From: Adiantum capillus-veneris | Taxonomy: Eukaryota > Streptophyta > Polypodiopsida > Polypodiales > Pteridaceae | DNA length: 64,000 nucleotides | Direction of reading: 5' to 3' | NCBI GenBank assembly: GCA_014529385.2 | Contig: CM043962.1 | Coordinates: 51,183,405 to 51,247,404 of the forward strand | Shown here: positions 33,496 through 45,160 of the stretch, piece by piece | Layout: every line of letters begins with the position of its first letter | Position numbering within the stretch: the stretch's first letter is position 1 | Notes under the pieces: generated by a model | The model's input: the letters and a program-made list of their open reading frames with translations, nothing else | Told to the model about the DNA's origin: nothing | The model's database searches: none | Made by a program: the position numbers and the translations under genes

Positions 33496-34436
33496 AGATT
33501 GATCTCCTTATGCTTCAGGAGCACCATCTGTGTGAGAGCCGCATTAGACGTTGTGGTCAGCTCTTGCGTGGACGGTATGACACTTTTTGGTCAGCTGCTT
33601 TTGGACCTGGAGGCATCCAGGGTGGGGTATGCATGACTATTGCGGACTCTTTGCAGCAGGCCATTGTGGGAAGAGGGATTATTGTGCCAGGCAGGGCTCA
33701 GTGGATTACTATGCAGGTTTAGGGTTGCCTAGTGGGCTTCCTGAACATCTATGCGTCCAATGTGGCGAGTGCTCGAGCAGAGTTTTGGTCACAGATAGTT
33801 GTCTCTGCCGCGCAGGCAGAACACTGGTGCATAGGAGGGGACTTCAACATGTTGGAGGACCCTTCTGACAGGATTGGTGGTAGCCACGCTACTGTGCATG
33901 GAGTTGAGCTGGCAGCTTGGGAGAGGTTTTGTATGACTCTGAGGGTCTCGGATGTTTGGCAGCACTCTGGTTTTGTGAGGCCCCCAGACAACCTTGCCTT
34001 CTCTCGTTCGAGCCGCAGAGTGGGAGGAGTGAATCTATCGCGGATAGATCGCTTCTACACTAGTGACCATTTCAGTGACTTGGGAGGGATAGTGGGCATT
34101 CTGGCAGGGACTTCCTTCTCGAACCATGTACCAGTGATCCTCACAGTGGTAGACAGGCAGAGGAGTGGGAGCACGATGCTTCGCATCCCAGAGAGGGTCT
34201 TGTTGGACTCGGCACTCAGAGAGCGGGTAGAGGCTCTCTGGACAGAGAGCTTGTACAGGCAGGATTCTCCTGCTGATAGAGTGGCCTCAGGCCTAGCTCA
34301 GATTAGCCGTTTTTTTCTCCAGGAGTCTCTAGCTCGCCGGGCTGCAGCGAGAGAGGAGGAGCAGCGTCTCAGACGGGGCATTGCTTTGCTACAGAGGATG
34401 CAGGAGCAGCATCCATACAGTCCTTGGTTGGAGGAG
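33496..34436 (+). pseudogene. LINE EEP endonuclease, main part
   Basis: After the insertion the reading resumes with LMLQEHHLCESRIRR (catalytic QE block), then GGDFNMLEDPSDRIGG (GDFN block), SRIDRFYTSD, and FSNHVPVIL where SDHxP is usual. The frame is constant from 33510 to 34436 apart from a TAG at 33720-33722. The enzyme would nick target DNA to start target-primed reverse transcription. The His/Asp sites are largely present, but Asp to Asn in the last block and the insertion argue against activity. Confidence 0.88.
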
Positions 34437-35189
34437 TAGCTACAGCAGGCTCGTCAGGAGCTTGTTAGCACAGAGGAGAGGCGACATGAGTTTGCTTTCC
34501 ACCGATAGACAGCTCAGTGGACCCAGGCGGGCGATAGAGTGACGGGTGCTTTCTTTGAGGCAGTGGGACCTCGGCATTCGCATGCCAAGGTCAGTCAGTT
34601 GAGGAGGCCCGACGGGCCAGTTGCTTCTGAGCCCGAGGATATGCGTGCAGTTGCTACTGACTTTTACCGTAAGTTACATTCTGCAGAGCCCCAGTCAGAG
34701 CATCAGGATGCATGCAGGGAGCAGGTTTGGGCACAGATGCCTTGTCTTGTGACTGAGGAGATACGTTAGAGGCTTGAGCTACCACTTCAGCTTGAGGAGT
34801 TGCACACGGATCTCAGGGCCCTCCCCCGTGGTAGCTGTCCAGGTGAGGATGGGCTGACTCCCAGTTTTTTCTTGGAGTACTGGGACCTGCTTGGCCCAGA
34901 TCTTTGTAGTGCTTTTTAGTACATTTTGCACACAGGAGTGATGCCTGACAACATGAGTGAGGGCTTGCTCTACCTCATTCCCAAGGAGGGTGGCTCCTTG
35001 GATGAGATTCGACAGTGGCGCCTCATCACCATCTTCAACTTAGCCTACAAAATTCTTGCCAAGGCTTTGAGTTGGAGGATTCAACCACTTCTAGAGAGCC
35101 TTATACATGGGACTCAGACAAGTTTTGTCAAGGAACACAGTATCCTTAACAACATATTTCCTTTTTGGGAGGCTTCTACCCTGGCACAG
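34437..35189 (+). pseudogene. LINE RT, N-terminal part
   Basis: The EEP frame continues without a frameshift. It shows the usual linker to RT (GDRVTGAFFEAVGPRH), then LPRGSCPGEDGLTPSFFLEYW (fingers) and LIPKEGGSLDEIRQWRLIT, followed by THGTQTSF-type and EHSILNNI blocks. TAG stops lie at 34437, 34506, 34767 and 34917. The reading is broken off by the family B repeat at 35190, before the palm domain. Confidence 0.88.
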
Positions 35190-36652
35190 TGAAACCGGCC
35201 TGTACTTTCAAAAAGGGCTTTAAACTTAAACCTTATTTGCTTTCACCCATTTAATTTGTCGCCCACTTTACCTGTACTTTCAAGACTCAACAAAGGGGAA
35301 AGGGATACAGGTTGCTAGATTGCACCTGTATGAGTAGACCGACACCAGATTGGCCCCTAACTTAGGCGCCCCTTTCGGTATTTCTTTATTGTTCAAAAGA
35401 GGGAATAAACGTTGTGGTTCCCTACAAGCTGCCCCGCACAAACTTGGCTGAATTTCAACTGTTCCGGCCCGATTTTGGCAGCATAACTGTACTAGGACCC
35501 TTCACAGTCAGTATTCCCACGCATTGACTGACTTTCCCGACGCATATGGGCACTTTGCAAAACCTGGCAAGAATCTGCAGCATGCTGAATTCTCTGTTTT
35601 CAGCCCCGAAAATGCGCCAGATCACCTGTACAGCGGTCCCCTCGTGTCCCCGAACCTCCTGGGGTTATTAGGGACCGTTTAGGGCCAAAACCCTAAACCT
35701 GCAAAAATACACAGCAGGTTGTAATTTACTGTTTCGGGCGCCGTTTCGCGTGCCGGTCGCATCCGTAGCAAGTCCTCGAGCTCCCGCACTTGCAGGGCTA
35801 CTTGCCCTTTGAATCGGACGAGATTTCTGGCGTGAAACCTCTCCGAATTCACCTGTACCTACGGGGGATTAGCCGCTAGCTAATCGAGTACCTGTGCAAG
35901 AGGCTCTTGCCTCGGCAATCGCGCATAAACCCACACAACTGTACATTGGTCAATTGAAAAGCCCACTAGAGGGGCATAACATACTGCCATAGGGGAGAGA
36001 GAGGGCAGTGCGTAGCGTGCAGGGCATCACTCCTGGCACCGCACTGTACATAGGAGGGAAAAGAAGCACTCCATAGCTCTTAACCTGTGACAGAAGCTGA
36101 AAACTCAGCCTTTCTTCTCTAAATTCAGCGCCAACTCCTCCTTGCATTGGAAAGTGCACCAGAATGTGTCACTTGGCGCATTTACAAGCATTTTCCTGTT
36201 TCGGGGTTGCCGCCTAAAAGTCTCCCAACCGGTTGCCCAGTTGACTTCACGGCAGAGTAAGAAAATGTTTCCCTTGTCATTCCGGAGGTAATGACGCAAA
36301 CACATTTTCAGGTCCCAAAATAGCAGTTCCCTAAATTTTAGGAGATGTTGCCATTGTATCTTTCTAGGTCATCTGACCCCCTTTGTACACTGTAGCCACA
36401 CCCAAAACTGAAATGTAGCCTCTGTAGCAAAGGATTCCACTTTGGCTAGTCAATGACCCCACTTTGGCTAACCATAGTCTTTGTCCAACCTTAGTGCTCT
36501 CTTGCCCTCAGGCTTGGACTCCCTCTGGACAATTCCATACTAGCTATGCAATGCAGGGCAGTTAGATTTCCCGAGGGGTATTTCCAAAAAGTGAAAGTAA
36601 ATAAATAATAAGAAAGAAATCAACAAAAAGGATAGATAGATAGATAGATAGG
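35190..36652 (-). repeat. Family B LTR-like repeat, minus-strand copy
   Basis: It is an inverted match to 3991-5449 (about 1.46 kb). It starts TGAAACCGGCC on the + strand and ends in a GATA tetranucleotide run (about 36632-36651). The shared LTR motif (reverse strand) is at 35352-35390. No clean target duplication was found. The flanking LINE sequence on the two sides is not contiguous: the palm of RT is missing. Confidence 0.72.
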
Positions 36653-37830
36653 TGTGAGCAGGCTCTGGAGACCTTTTGTTGTGCATCGGGCGCATTGATC
36701 AATTGGAGAAAGACAGTGGCTTTCTCGGTTGGTAGTGCTCATGTACCCGATTGGATGGCAGGCGAGGGTTTTAGGTGGATTCCCCCAAGGACTGCAGTTC
36801 GGTACTTGGGCTGTCAGGTTGGTTTGGACTTGTCTCCCGAGTAGCAGATTGCTCCCCTTCTCCTGTCTATCAGGAGAAAGCTGTTACATTGGAGCTCAGC
36901 ACGACTTTCTTTGGCTGGCAGAGTAGTAGTGGCCAACCAGGTGTTGTTGGCGACTATGTGGTACATCACTTCTTGCTGGATCTTCTCGAGTTCTTGTATC
37001 AGCCAGGTAGAGAGGCTGATCAAGAACTTCCTTTGGTTAGGACATGATACTCAGATAGCCCGAGCCAAAGTGGCTTGGCAGGTCATCACTCTTCCTTGTT
37101 CATAAGGAGGGCTTGGGATCATTGACCCAACACAGCAGAGCAGAGCCGTTCTTGGGAAGTTCATCGTTAGAGGACTTCTTCCAGGTGAGGAGCCCTGGAA
37201 GGAGTTCTTGCTACAGCAGCTTCGTGCTAGAGTGCCTCAGGCAGGAGACCCTTGGCAACCTTCGACCAGATGGATCTTCACAGAGATGCACAGAGTTGGT
37301 TTGAGCAGGAGACTGGAGGACCGCTTCGCTGTGAGTCTGCTTCGATCTTGGGAGCTCTTGCGGAGAGGCCTGGAGCAGAGACAGCCTACTTACACGGAGG
37401 AGCGCCTACGGCAGCCCCTTGTCTAGAAACCCATGGTTAGCACTCAGAGAGGCCACTTGGTTGGTAGTCGGCCTCATGTTTCCTTGGTCCCATGGCAGCG
37501 GGTCCAGCGCTCTCTTTAGGTGATTGGTTAGAGTTCACAGGCTTGTCAGAGGAGGTGCAGGGTTTCCAGCTACAGGGCATGAGAGGGGTGCAGAGCATGT
37601 GCCAGGACATCTCAGAGGCAGTTCCAGCTGAGTGGCTCATGCCTCTCGAGCCATTAGCACCCAGGTGGATGGGAGCCTTCACACGACTGGAGGTTCTCAT
37701 CTCCATCAGGGCCGTCTCAAAGACTGCTCCATCCCTTTTCTTCGAGCTTCAGGGTGGGGGACGCCTACAACGAGTTGCAGTATAGGCCCCACAGGTGGTA
37801 GTGTGCTGTTTTCAAAGGATCCGAGTAGTG
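36653..37830 (+). pseudogene. LINE RT thumb and connection region
   Basis: The frame resumes with EQALETFCCASGALINW, the block that normally lies just after YADD, followed by FRWIPPRTAVRYLGCQVG. It continues through LSLAGRVVVANQVLLA and VERLIKNFLWLGHD, the usual segments of plant LINE ORF2. TAG stops appear at 36842 and about 37424; a TAA is seen near 37102. Nothing of the RT core between SILNNIFPFWEASTLAQ and this point remains, so about 140-150 residues, including the catalytic Asp pair, are lost. Confidence 0.82.
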
Positions 37831-38700
37831 GGCATCTTTGGGAGGACGTGTGTCATAGATCCTGACCCAATAGCTCTTGAGACTGGACACTGGAGGCTGT
37901 GGGCTTGGGAGTGTTGTCCACTGGCACGAGTACAGTGGGATCCTGGTGAGTGTCTTTGGAGGGGCCCCTTCTCTTCTGCAGACCACCCAGGATTCCCTTT
38001 CTTTCAGTACATTGTTCAACTGGGACGTCATATACTAGCAGCACAGAGAGAGGCCCGCCCCGCTGCAGCACCTCATTGGCAGGAGGAGGGTCTCACAGCT
38101 GAGTTCTTGGCAGCCTTCTGGGAGAGGTTGTGGGACTTCAGACAGCCGAGGCGAGTCACCCTGTTTCAGTGGCTGGTCGCACACAGAGCTACAGCAGTTG
38201 GGAGCTGGCTAGTGCATAGTGGTCTCTCAGCCGCATGCAGCTTGTGACCACCTTGTGGAGAGTTAGCGTCACTGTCTTTGGGACTGTCCCTCGGCCCAGC
38301 AAGTGTGGCTACGAGTTCTTCGGCTGATGCCTGCTCTCTCCACGGCTCGACAATACACTTGGGGAGCAGTGGCTTGGTCCACCCTCACGGGCCCGACACT
38401 TCAGTTTGAGCTATCATCCACCAGCATGATGATAGTGATGCAGGAGGGGCGACCTACACTCCAGCCTGCTACAGAGCTTACTCCACAGGAGTGGTGCAGT
38501 GAGAGAGGAATGTTGGGAGCTCATTAGTGGCCTGACACTCTGGTTCATATGGTGGGCCCGTTGCTTCCGCATCTTTGAGGCTCGCCTTGTGCCACCAGCA
38601 GAGACTGTTCGCGATTTTTGGCTAGAGCTGATCCATACTCTTAGAGGACAGCTTGAGGGACTATAGGGCAGCTCCGATCGCATGCGGGAGCGCAGAGAGG
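37831..38700 (+). pseudogene. LINE C-terminal zf-RVT domain
   Basis: Within 37831-38340 the reading gives FWERLWDFRQPRRVTLFQW and then, after a +1 shift near 38245, CDHLVES, HCLWDCPSAQQVWLRVL. This is the zf-RVT signature at the end of plant LINE ORF2 (aromatic-rich block, C-x2-H... HxxxxC). A TAG separates the two halves of the zinc motif. Downstream the coding signal fades before the 3' untranslated region. Confidence 0.75.
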
Positions 38701-38938
38701 CTTTCCTTCGACTCTGGCGTCCTGGGCCTTTCTACACCATGGTCCAGGGAGTACTCCGATGGCATTACCGACCACCTGTGGCTTTTCCCTCCTCCCATTT
38801 CTTGATTTAGCCCCATTGTACATATGCTGGTTTTTTCATTGGGAGAGTCTCCCATCATGGTTGTTTAGCCCTCTCTTGAAGAGGTGGTTGTAGCCCTATG
38901 GGCAGTTTCAGTAACTAATAGAAGGATCTTTTTCTCGG

Positions 38939-38951
38939 AAAAAAAAAAAAA
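38939..38951 (+). other. LINE poly(A) tail
   Basis: Thirteen A residues directly before the right target-site copy mark the 3' end of the retrotransposed RNA. Confidence 0.88.
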
Positions 38952-38965
38952 TTTAAGCAGATACC
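38952..38965. repeat. LINE target-site duplication, right copy
   Basis: TTTAAGCAGATACC, identical to 29696-29709. Confidence 0.9.
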
Positions 38966-39049
38966 ATCCATTTCAAACAAATTTTAAACAATAGTCCCTC
39001 AAATAGAGTTCAAAAGTGTCTAACTACAAAACAACTTGAAAATTCATTT

Positions 39050-39830
39050 TGGTTTTTTGTTCGGATAGCCGAACTTTGAGGACGATTGGCTTGTCCCTCT
39101 GCATCAGGGTAATGGTTCGGTTCCGGATGTGGAGAATCGCATCATTCTTGTCGTGCCAAGGCATGCCCAAGAGAACGTCACAATTGCCCAACTTCATAAC
39201 GTGGAAATCGACTTTTCCATGCTAATCTTGGATAGTCACTGGAAGAGCACCAATGAGTGGTACCACTTTCTGAGTTTGCCCCATGGCTAGCTCGGCTTCT
39301 CCTTCTTCACCCTCTACATCATAATCAAAGTGCATCTGCTTCAAGAATTCTCGATGGATGAAGTTCTCTATAGCTCCGGGGTCAAAGAAAATAAGGGCTT
39401 TCAAGCCGTTGACTTTGCCATATGCGCGACATTATTCATTTGAACTTTCAAGTCGTATGCCATAGATATCAGGGACTAGTCCAATAGCGGGTCTAGCTCT
39501 CTTAGCTGGAGGTGGCCCTGAAGATCGTTCTGTCGTGGGAGCAGAATGTTGCTCTGTAGACGTCGAGGCTCGCTCAAGACATGTAGTGAATGCATGCCCT
39601 CTTTGAAAACATTGGAAGCATCAGGCTTCTTGTAAAAACGTTTCTCGTTGACGTTGTGTTAGACGAGTATGAGGTCGGGTTTCACGAGGCTCCCGAGAAT
39701 TTGTTCGTTGTTGCCGAGAGGTTTGGTTTGTGGGCGGAGTTAATCCTGTGGAAAACTTCGACTTTCCCTTCATCAGCTTGTAGACGACCGCAACATGGTC
39801 CATAAGCTCTTCCATACTTGAGACTGTTAG
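39050..39830 (-). pseudogene. Gypsy gag knuckle and retropepsin fragment
   Basis: On the minus strand, about 39815-39590 reads a Thr/Arg-rich tail and the knuckle CFQCFQRGHAFTTC. A stop precedes the knuckle. Then 39404-39060 reads the retropepsin: FFDPGAIENFIHREFLKQM (catalytic loop, DPG instead of DSG/DTG), PLIGALPVTIQD and a segment matching the GMPWH block (reverse complement near 39160). It resembles gypsy proteases. The fragment is cut at 39840 by the family A repeat. Confidence 0.75.
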
Positions 39831-39839
39831 AGTTCAGGC

Positions 39840-40402
39840 TATAACCAGCCTGTACACCGTAGAGGGTGGTACCAATTCAAACTCCTGTTAACTTTACACA
39901 GAGCACTATGAAGAAAAGAGAACACAGATGCGTCCAACGACTAGAATGTCACTGCGCACATGAGACCGACACCTTGTAGGCCTCAAAGATTCGGGTCCCT
40001 TTCGGTTTTTGTTTATTTAATTGAAAGTAGACGATTTGAACACTTACACCAAACTCTCACAAAGCTGTCCAAACCTGGTGAGGGCTGAAAACGCAGGTTT
40101 CCGACCTGATTTCGGCAGCATAACGGCGCCAGAACCCTATAGGTCAAAAGTACCTGTCTAGGACGGATTCCCTCACAATTTAGAAGCTTTCTGGTGAGCT
40201 GTAACAAAATTTTAGCGTGCTGTAATTCCATGTTTGCCACTATCGGGTGCCCAAAATCTTGTACACGCACCCAAGGCTTTCTTGAGGCTTCCCTGGTGTT
40301 CCATTGCTGTTTAGGTGCGAAACCCTAAACGTGTAGAAAAACACAGCAGGCTGTAATTCTCTACTTTGGATCGTTTTTAGCGGAGCAAATAGACCTACGC
40401 GT
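39840..40402 (-). repeat. Family A LTR-like repeat, truncated copy 3
   Basis: It begins TATAACCAGCCTGTACACC like copy 2 and matches it until about 40402 (GACCTACGCG), where the similarity ends abruptly. A decayed shared LTR motif is at 39979-40015. Confidence 0.7.
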
Positions 40403-42209
40403 TGTTAGAGTTACACCACCGTTGCTTCGCCATTTTGTACGGCTAGTGATTGTCCCGGGTTGGCCACCCATTTTTACCACACATGCACACACAAAGCTTG
40501 GATGTTCAGAGGTCACTTTTTTCATTCTTTTGCTGAAGAAGCGCATAGCTTGCAACCCCAGGTGGACTTCATAACGGTGTTTGCACTTAAATTATTGTTT
40601 CAAAATGCTATGGTTTTCATTCTAATTTAAAATAGGTGACGTCTCTGAATTATAGCTTATGAATTTGTTGAATCCATCAGGAGACGTTTCTCCCTCGGAA
40701 TGCTATGTGGAGAAATATTGTTTTTACTTCGGATGAAGCACCTGCACAATAAGGTCACCATTTCTATAAAAATGTCTTCCTATTGTTAAGTCATGGAAGA
40801 AATGTCGTGTATGTTTTGAGTAGCGATGAAAGAGCTCTAATAAATGGAATGTATTGACAGTTCGGATGAGCCTCAACCTGGCATTGGGATCGAGCGAAGG
40901 CCTTGTGTTGAAAGGTAACGATTTCTGTAAATGACGTGCAAGAAAAACTTCTAATGTAGAGTTGTTATGTGAGATGGGGGGCATATTGTATATGTTGAGT
41001 ATTTGGCCCACTGCCCACAATGACATTAAAGAAATGCTTCCTTACCATGATTATATGCCATTGTCTGGGACATCACACAAACGAAATAAAAATGTCTTGT
41101 GGTAGCATTTCTCAAGGATGATGCTCAACAATGGTGCAGTTCATCTGTCTTCTGAACCGCATGTTCCAAGGGCATGGCAAGACTTTAAGACAATCTTTAT
41201 TCGTAGTTACTTCATATCTTTCTCCAAAGTACAACTTCTTGCAGTCTCTGGCTTAAAAAATTGTGTTGTTGCTGTAGCAGCATCGGTCATCTCATATCAG
41301 CAAGAGACGGGGGGTTGGTGACTGCGCTTTCTTTAGCATTTGTTGGTCTATTGTTCTTTCAGTAAACAACAACCAAGTCGTGAAGTGTAATTAGCGACAG
41401 AGTAGTTGAGTATTTTGAGATGGATGGCCATACCTTTGTAAATAAATCCCTCTTGTACCATTTTTCTCTACTCTGTCTCTTAATCTTCCTGCAGCTTGCG
41501 AGCCCAGTTTGTAAATGGCTGTATTTTGTATAGAGCTCTTAAGATTAACTCCACAGTATGGAGCTCACAAAAATATCAAGTGATTGCACATAAATACTAT
41601 GTCTCTGGCAAAGTGGTTTCCATAGGGAATGGTTTTGAAGGATAAGCAAGAGTGGATGATAGACCATTAAAGAACACTCAAGAGAACATTTAAGGTAGGT
41701 GCGGTGATGTCGCCATACTTGGATTAGATGAGTTGGAATAGTAGAGGTAAGAAGGAGTCGGAAGGACCCTCTCCTTTGGCAGATTCAAAATGCCATTCAA
41801 CCATGGGCACTAAAGTGATTGCCATGTGGTCTCAAATTTGAGAAAAATTAGGGCTCAAGCCTACAGAAGGCCTTAGTAAAGCATGGATCTCTTGGAAGCA
41901 AACCGATAAAGCTTGCCGATTTTAGTGCCTCATGGCTGCTTCCTACTACTTATAAATAAGGCAATAACTAAGCATTCTACGACACTCGCCTTGAGGCCTG
42001 CCAATGCCAAAGCCACTGGTAGTCATTCATTCCATGAGAGCCTTCACAGCCCTTGTGCTTCATCTTCCAAAGGAGCTGCCCCTGCCTCGTTTGTAGCTGC
42101 CAATAAACCCTTTTAGGTGAATTTTATTTTTGCAGTTGCCCTTCAATGTGATTCCCTCTACGTCTACTTGGCTTCAATAATGAAAGGATAATCGGAATCA
42201 TATTATTTG

Positions 42210-42255
<46 letters not shown>

Positions 42256-42326
42256 CATGCATTCTATCACAAGAAGATTAAGAAATTTTCTCATGTAGGT
42301 CTTTTCCGGTGTTTATCATACAATGA
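40403..42326. other. AT-rich DNA, no intact gene; possible gag remnant
   Basis: Only short frames are present. Around 41095-41230 the plus strand reads FLKDDAQQWC and, after a frame change, PRAWQDFKTIFIRSYF, which resembles the core of a retrotransposon gag; this is weak. A (TC)n tract lies at about 42212-42252. Confidence 0.35.
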
Positions 42327-42500
42327 ATAACATCATGAGCTTTTGCTCGAGAGGCACCGCATACCTAGCTAGGTGCGATTGGGAGCAGGGGCGGCGGTCC
42401 CCTGCCCCCAATCGTACCTAGCTAGGTATGCGATGCCTCCCTCACAGAAGCTCATGATGTTGAGGTAAGTCACAATGTGGGAATTATTGTAAGAATTTTT
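42327..42500. mobile_element. Foldback / MITE-like palindromic element, copy 1
   Basis: From AACATCATGAGCTT (about 42327) to its complement ending near 42463 the sequence is a long inverted repeat. Its arms contain GCATACCTAGCTAGGT and AGGCACCGCA-type stretches around a G/C-rich centre. The right side continues with a non-palindromic ~35-bp tail shared with the copy at 54021-54203. Confidence 0.75.
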
Positions 42501-43154
42501 TGTATGTGTAGGCCACTGACACATTTGATATTTGTTTTCCTATTTCTATAGAGGGGCATTGAGGAGTTAGGTTTGTATATGTTTCTTATTGGTTCTATAT
42601 GTATGAGTTTAACCATCTTCTACACAATGAGAGCACCCTCACCCTTCCGTGGTATAGGTATGAGGCTCCCCACGCTCGTCTAAAGTTGCACCACTCATTA
42701 TGAATACATGTTTATTGGCACACTCTCAAGAGTGGATACACATATGTGCAAGATGAAAAGCTTGCCATACTCGCACGGGAGCAAACTAGAGAGAGGAGAT
42801 GGCAAAGGGAAATGGTAAAGCTAAGACCAAATGAAATAAGTATGCAAGACATTTAAATTTCTTTAAAACGACACTTCACATTTAAGTTAAAAAGAGAGAG
42901 AGATATATGTAGAGAGGAAGTAAGAAAGCCACTAGTCCCGAGCACTGTTCGGGAAAATTAAGTTTCATAAACATAAAAAATTTCCTTTAAGGTAGATTCA
43001 AAGAGGATTTTTTCCAAAATGATCAGCATGTTTTAACTCTATTTTCTTGAATTTTCAAGTGGATTTTCTCCTTCTCCCCCTCCCTCCACCGGTTGTTTGG
43101 ATTTTGCAACTGGCTCAAGGCTAAGTTGAGGTACAGTTTTCCCAAACATTGGTC

Positions 43155-43201
<47 letters not shown>

Positions 43202-44240
43202 GGATAGCAATAATGGTACACTTTACATTTATTTTTGGGAAAAGTGAGTATCAAGAGCAACGCATAAAAGAGTCATAAACTTAAACTTTTGCCAAGTGTA
43301 TTCAAATGAGCCACCTCCACTAAAAAGAACCAAAAGCTTTAATTTAATTATTAATCTCATAAATTTTCTTGATATCAAAAATAGATTTGTTGATAATAAA
43401 TTTAATGATATTGGTCTATATCAAACAAGGTGAAATGTCAAAATGGCCTACATGAGAGATGAGAGTGAATCGGTGATCCCATCCTTGTTAGTTGGGCTTG
43501 ACAATCCACCCCCTGAGTACAAACTCATTATGAATTTGTCAACTTTTTGTCTGACGTCACACTTCTCCAAAATACAAGCATATGTGGTCATATTCGGAGA
43601 GAAGGCCTTGCTCTTGTGTACGTCAAAATCTATTAGACGTCGACACATATTTGAAGATCAAGACAACTCTGTCCCAGTGTGTGTGTGTGTATTTTTGTAC
43701 ACTAAAATTACTTTGATTCTATTAAAAGAGTGAATATAAGTTCGGAGAATGTACCAAATGAACCTTGTTGAGAGACATGTATGCAAATGTGGGGTTCGAA
43801 ATAATCAAATGGAATGTGATGACTCTATGCTCCATATCAATTATCGGCATACAAGAGTAATGATGAGAGGTGGATCAAGCTTTGTACACTAGAACATAAG
43901 CAAGGTGAGTTAGCTAAAAGAAGTACAAGAACAATATGATACCATTATGTACATATTTTGTATACTTTCTTCCACTGGAGAAGGCAGTTTTGGTAATAGC
44001 AATACTTCATCTAAAATATGTACTATTGAGGTTTATCTCATGAGAGAAAAATGTATGAGAAGTATAAGTCAAAGGCACTCAACACAAATTAGGTTTGAGT
44101 ATATATTTTCTATGAGTTTTATTTTATTGTGACTCTTTCTTGAGTATTTTGTTTGGTTTACTCATAACCGTTTTAAAAAAAATAATGTTAGTTTGCTTTG
44201 TTCAAATTTGTTGATACTCTTTTTTAAAGACTTCACATAA
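42501..44240. other. AT-rich DNA with a (GA)n tract; weak copia-like gag remnant
   Basis: A (GA)n tract is at about 43157-43197. On the plus strand a frame at 43443-43733 (ESVIPSLLVGLDNPPPEYKLIM) and a following CKCGVRNNQMECDD near 43785-43830 recall the copia gag helix and its knuckle. The match is weak and interrupted. Nothing else was recognised. Confidence 0.3.
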
Positions 44241-44309
44241 GGATTTATAATCCTTCATACTTGAAAAGCAATATTCTGCAATGAATGTCTTGAACCTTCA
44301 TCCAATAAG

Positions 44310-45160
44310 CTAGAAAATATGTGATTGGTACTCCATGCAATGGGAGATCAATTTGAAACATAGTATTGCAAGCATATATGCTAGATCTTTTTGGAAAGAA
44401 AGATATATTGCATTGTGATCTGACCAATAAATTGGAATGTTGTTTATTTCAGCAGTAGTAAACATTTGGTTGGTCCAAATATGATCAATTGAACTTGCAT
44501 GTGTTGTTGTTGGTAATGTATTTAGAAGATAGAAATTATGTGATGTAATTAGTCGCTGCAACAGTAGCCGTTGTTTAGATTGTTTGAGCATGTCAATATT
44601 GAAGTCTCCAATAATTAACATGGTGCTTTCTTTGTTGCAAGTTTTTAGAATCGTATTTAGTATGTCTAGAAAGGGTTGAATACTATCATATTTTGGAAAC
44701 CAATGGAGTACAATTAGTTGTGATGGCCGATTATTGTCATATTGTATAGTTGCATGTATTCTAAATGCAGGGATATACAATGAAGAGTTATACAAGATTG
44801 ATGCATTATGTTTACTATGTGTAGATATTGTTCTAAATCTTTTATGTGAGTCTCTTAATCTATGATCCATGTTTGCTTCTTGAAAACAAACTATGTAAGT
44901 AAAATTTGTGAGTGGATGTATCTCTATGTATTCAAGATATTTAGACCATGATCTAATCTTCAGTGTGAAAATATCAATAGCATGTTTTTTAGACCATGAT
45001 CTCCATTGTGCTATTGTATCGAGCCGAGAGCTTTCATTTTTGAAAGAGTCTTCAAGAGCGAAGTTTGAAAAATCTAGAGCATGTAGCAGAGTTAATGTTT
45101 CTTTTGAGCGAACTCGAGATAATGCAGTGTAAGTTAGGCCATTCTTGTTGCATTTACTAG
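44310..45160 (-). pseudogene. Helentron C-terminal EEP endonuclease domain
   Basis: This is the C-terminal part of a 430-codon open frame (45602-44310). It shows an EEP-type fold: FTYIVCFQEANMDHRL (QE block), LIIGDFNIDML (GDFN block), SSIDHIWTN and YWSDHNAIYLSF (SDH block), all in order. In the same frame it follows PIF1 helicase motifs, so it is a helicase-endonuclease fusion. That arrangement is known from Helentron-type Helitrons. All catalytic blocks look present. Confidence 0.85.

Larger units (their letters stand above)
29710..38951 (+). mobile_element. L1-type LINE with two inserted LTR-like repeats
   Basis: The element is bounded by a 14-bp target duplication and ends in a 13-base poly(A) at 38939-38951. 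The order is: C-rich 5' region, ORF1 (DUF4283-like plus CCHC knuckle), a separate unrecognised frame, EEP endonuclease, RT and a zf-RVT domain. Without the family A (32149-33490) and family B (35190-36652) repeats the body is about 6.4 kb, typical for a full-length plant L1-type element. Coding is disrupted by multiple TAG stops, by the two insertions and by loss of the RT catalytic core. Confidence 0.93.

Noticed and set aside
42353-42440. tRNA or microRNA precursor from the strong hairpin
   Set aside because: The arms are near-perfect over 40 bp with a G/C-rich centre and recur as a dispersed foldback repeat. A tRNA cloverleaf is not present and nothing supports microRNA processing.
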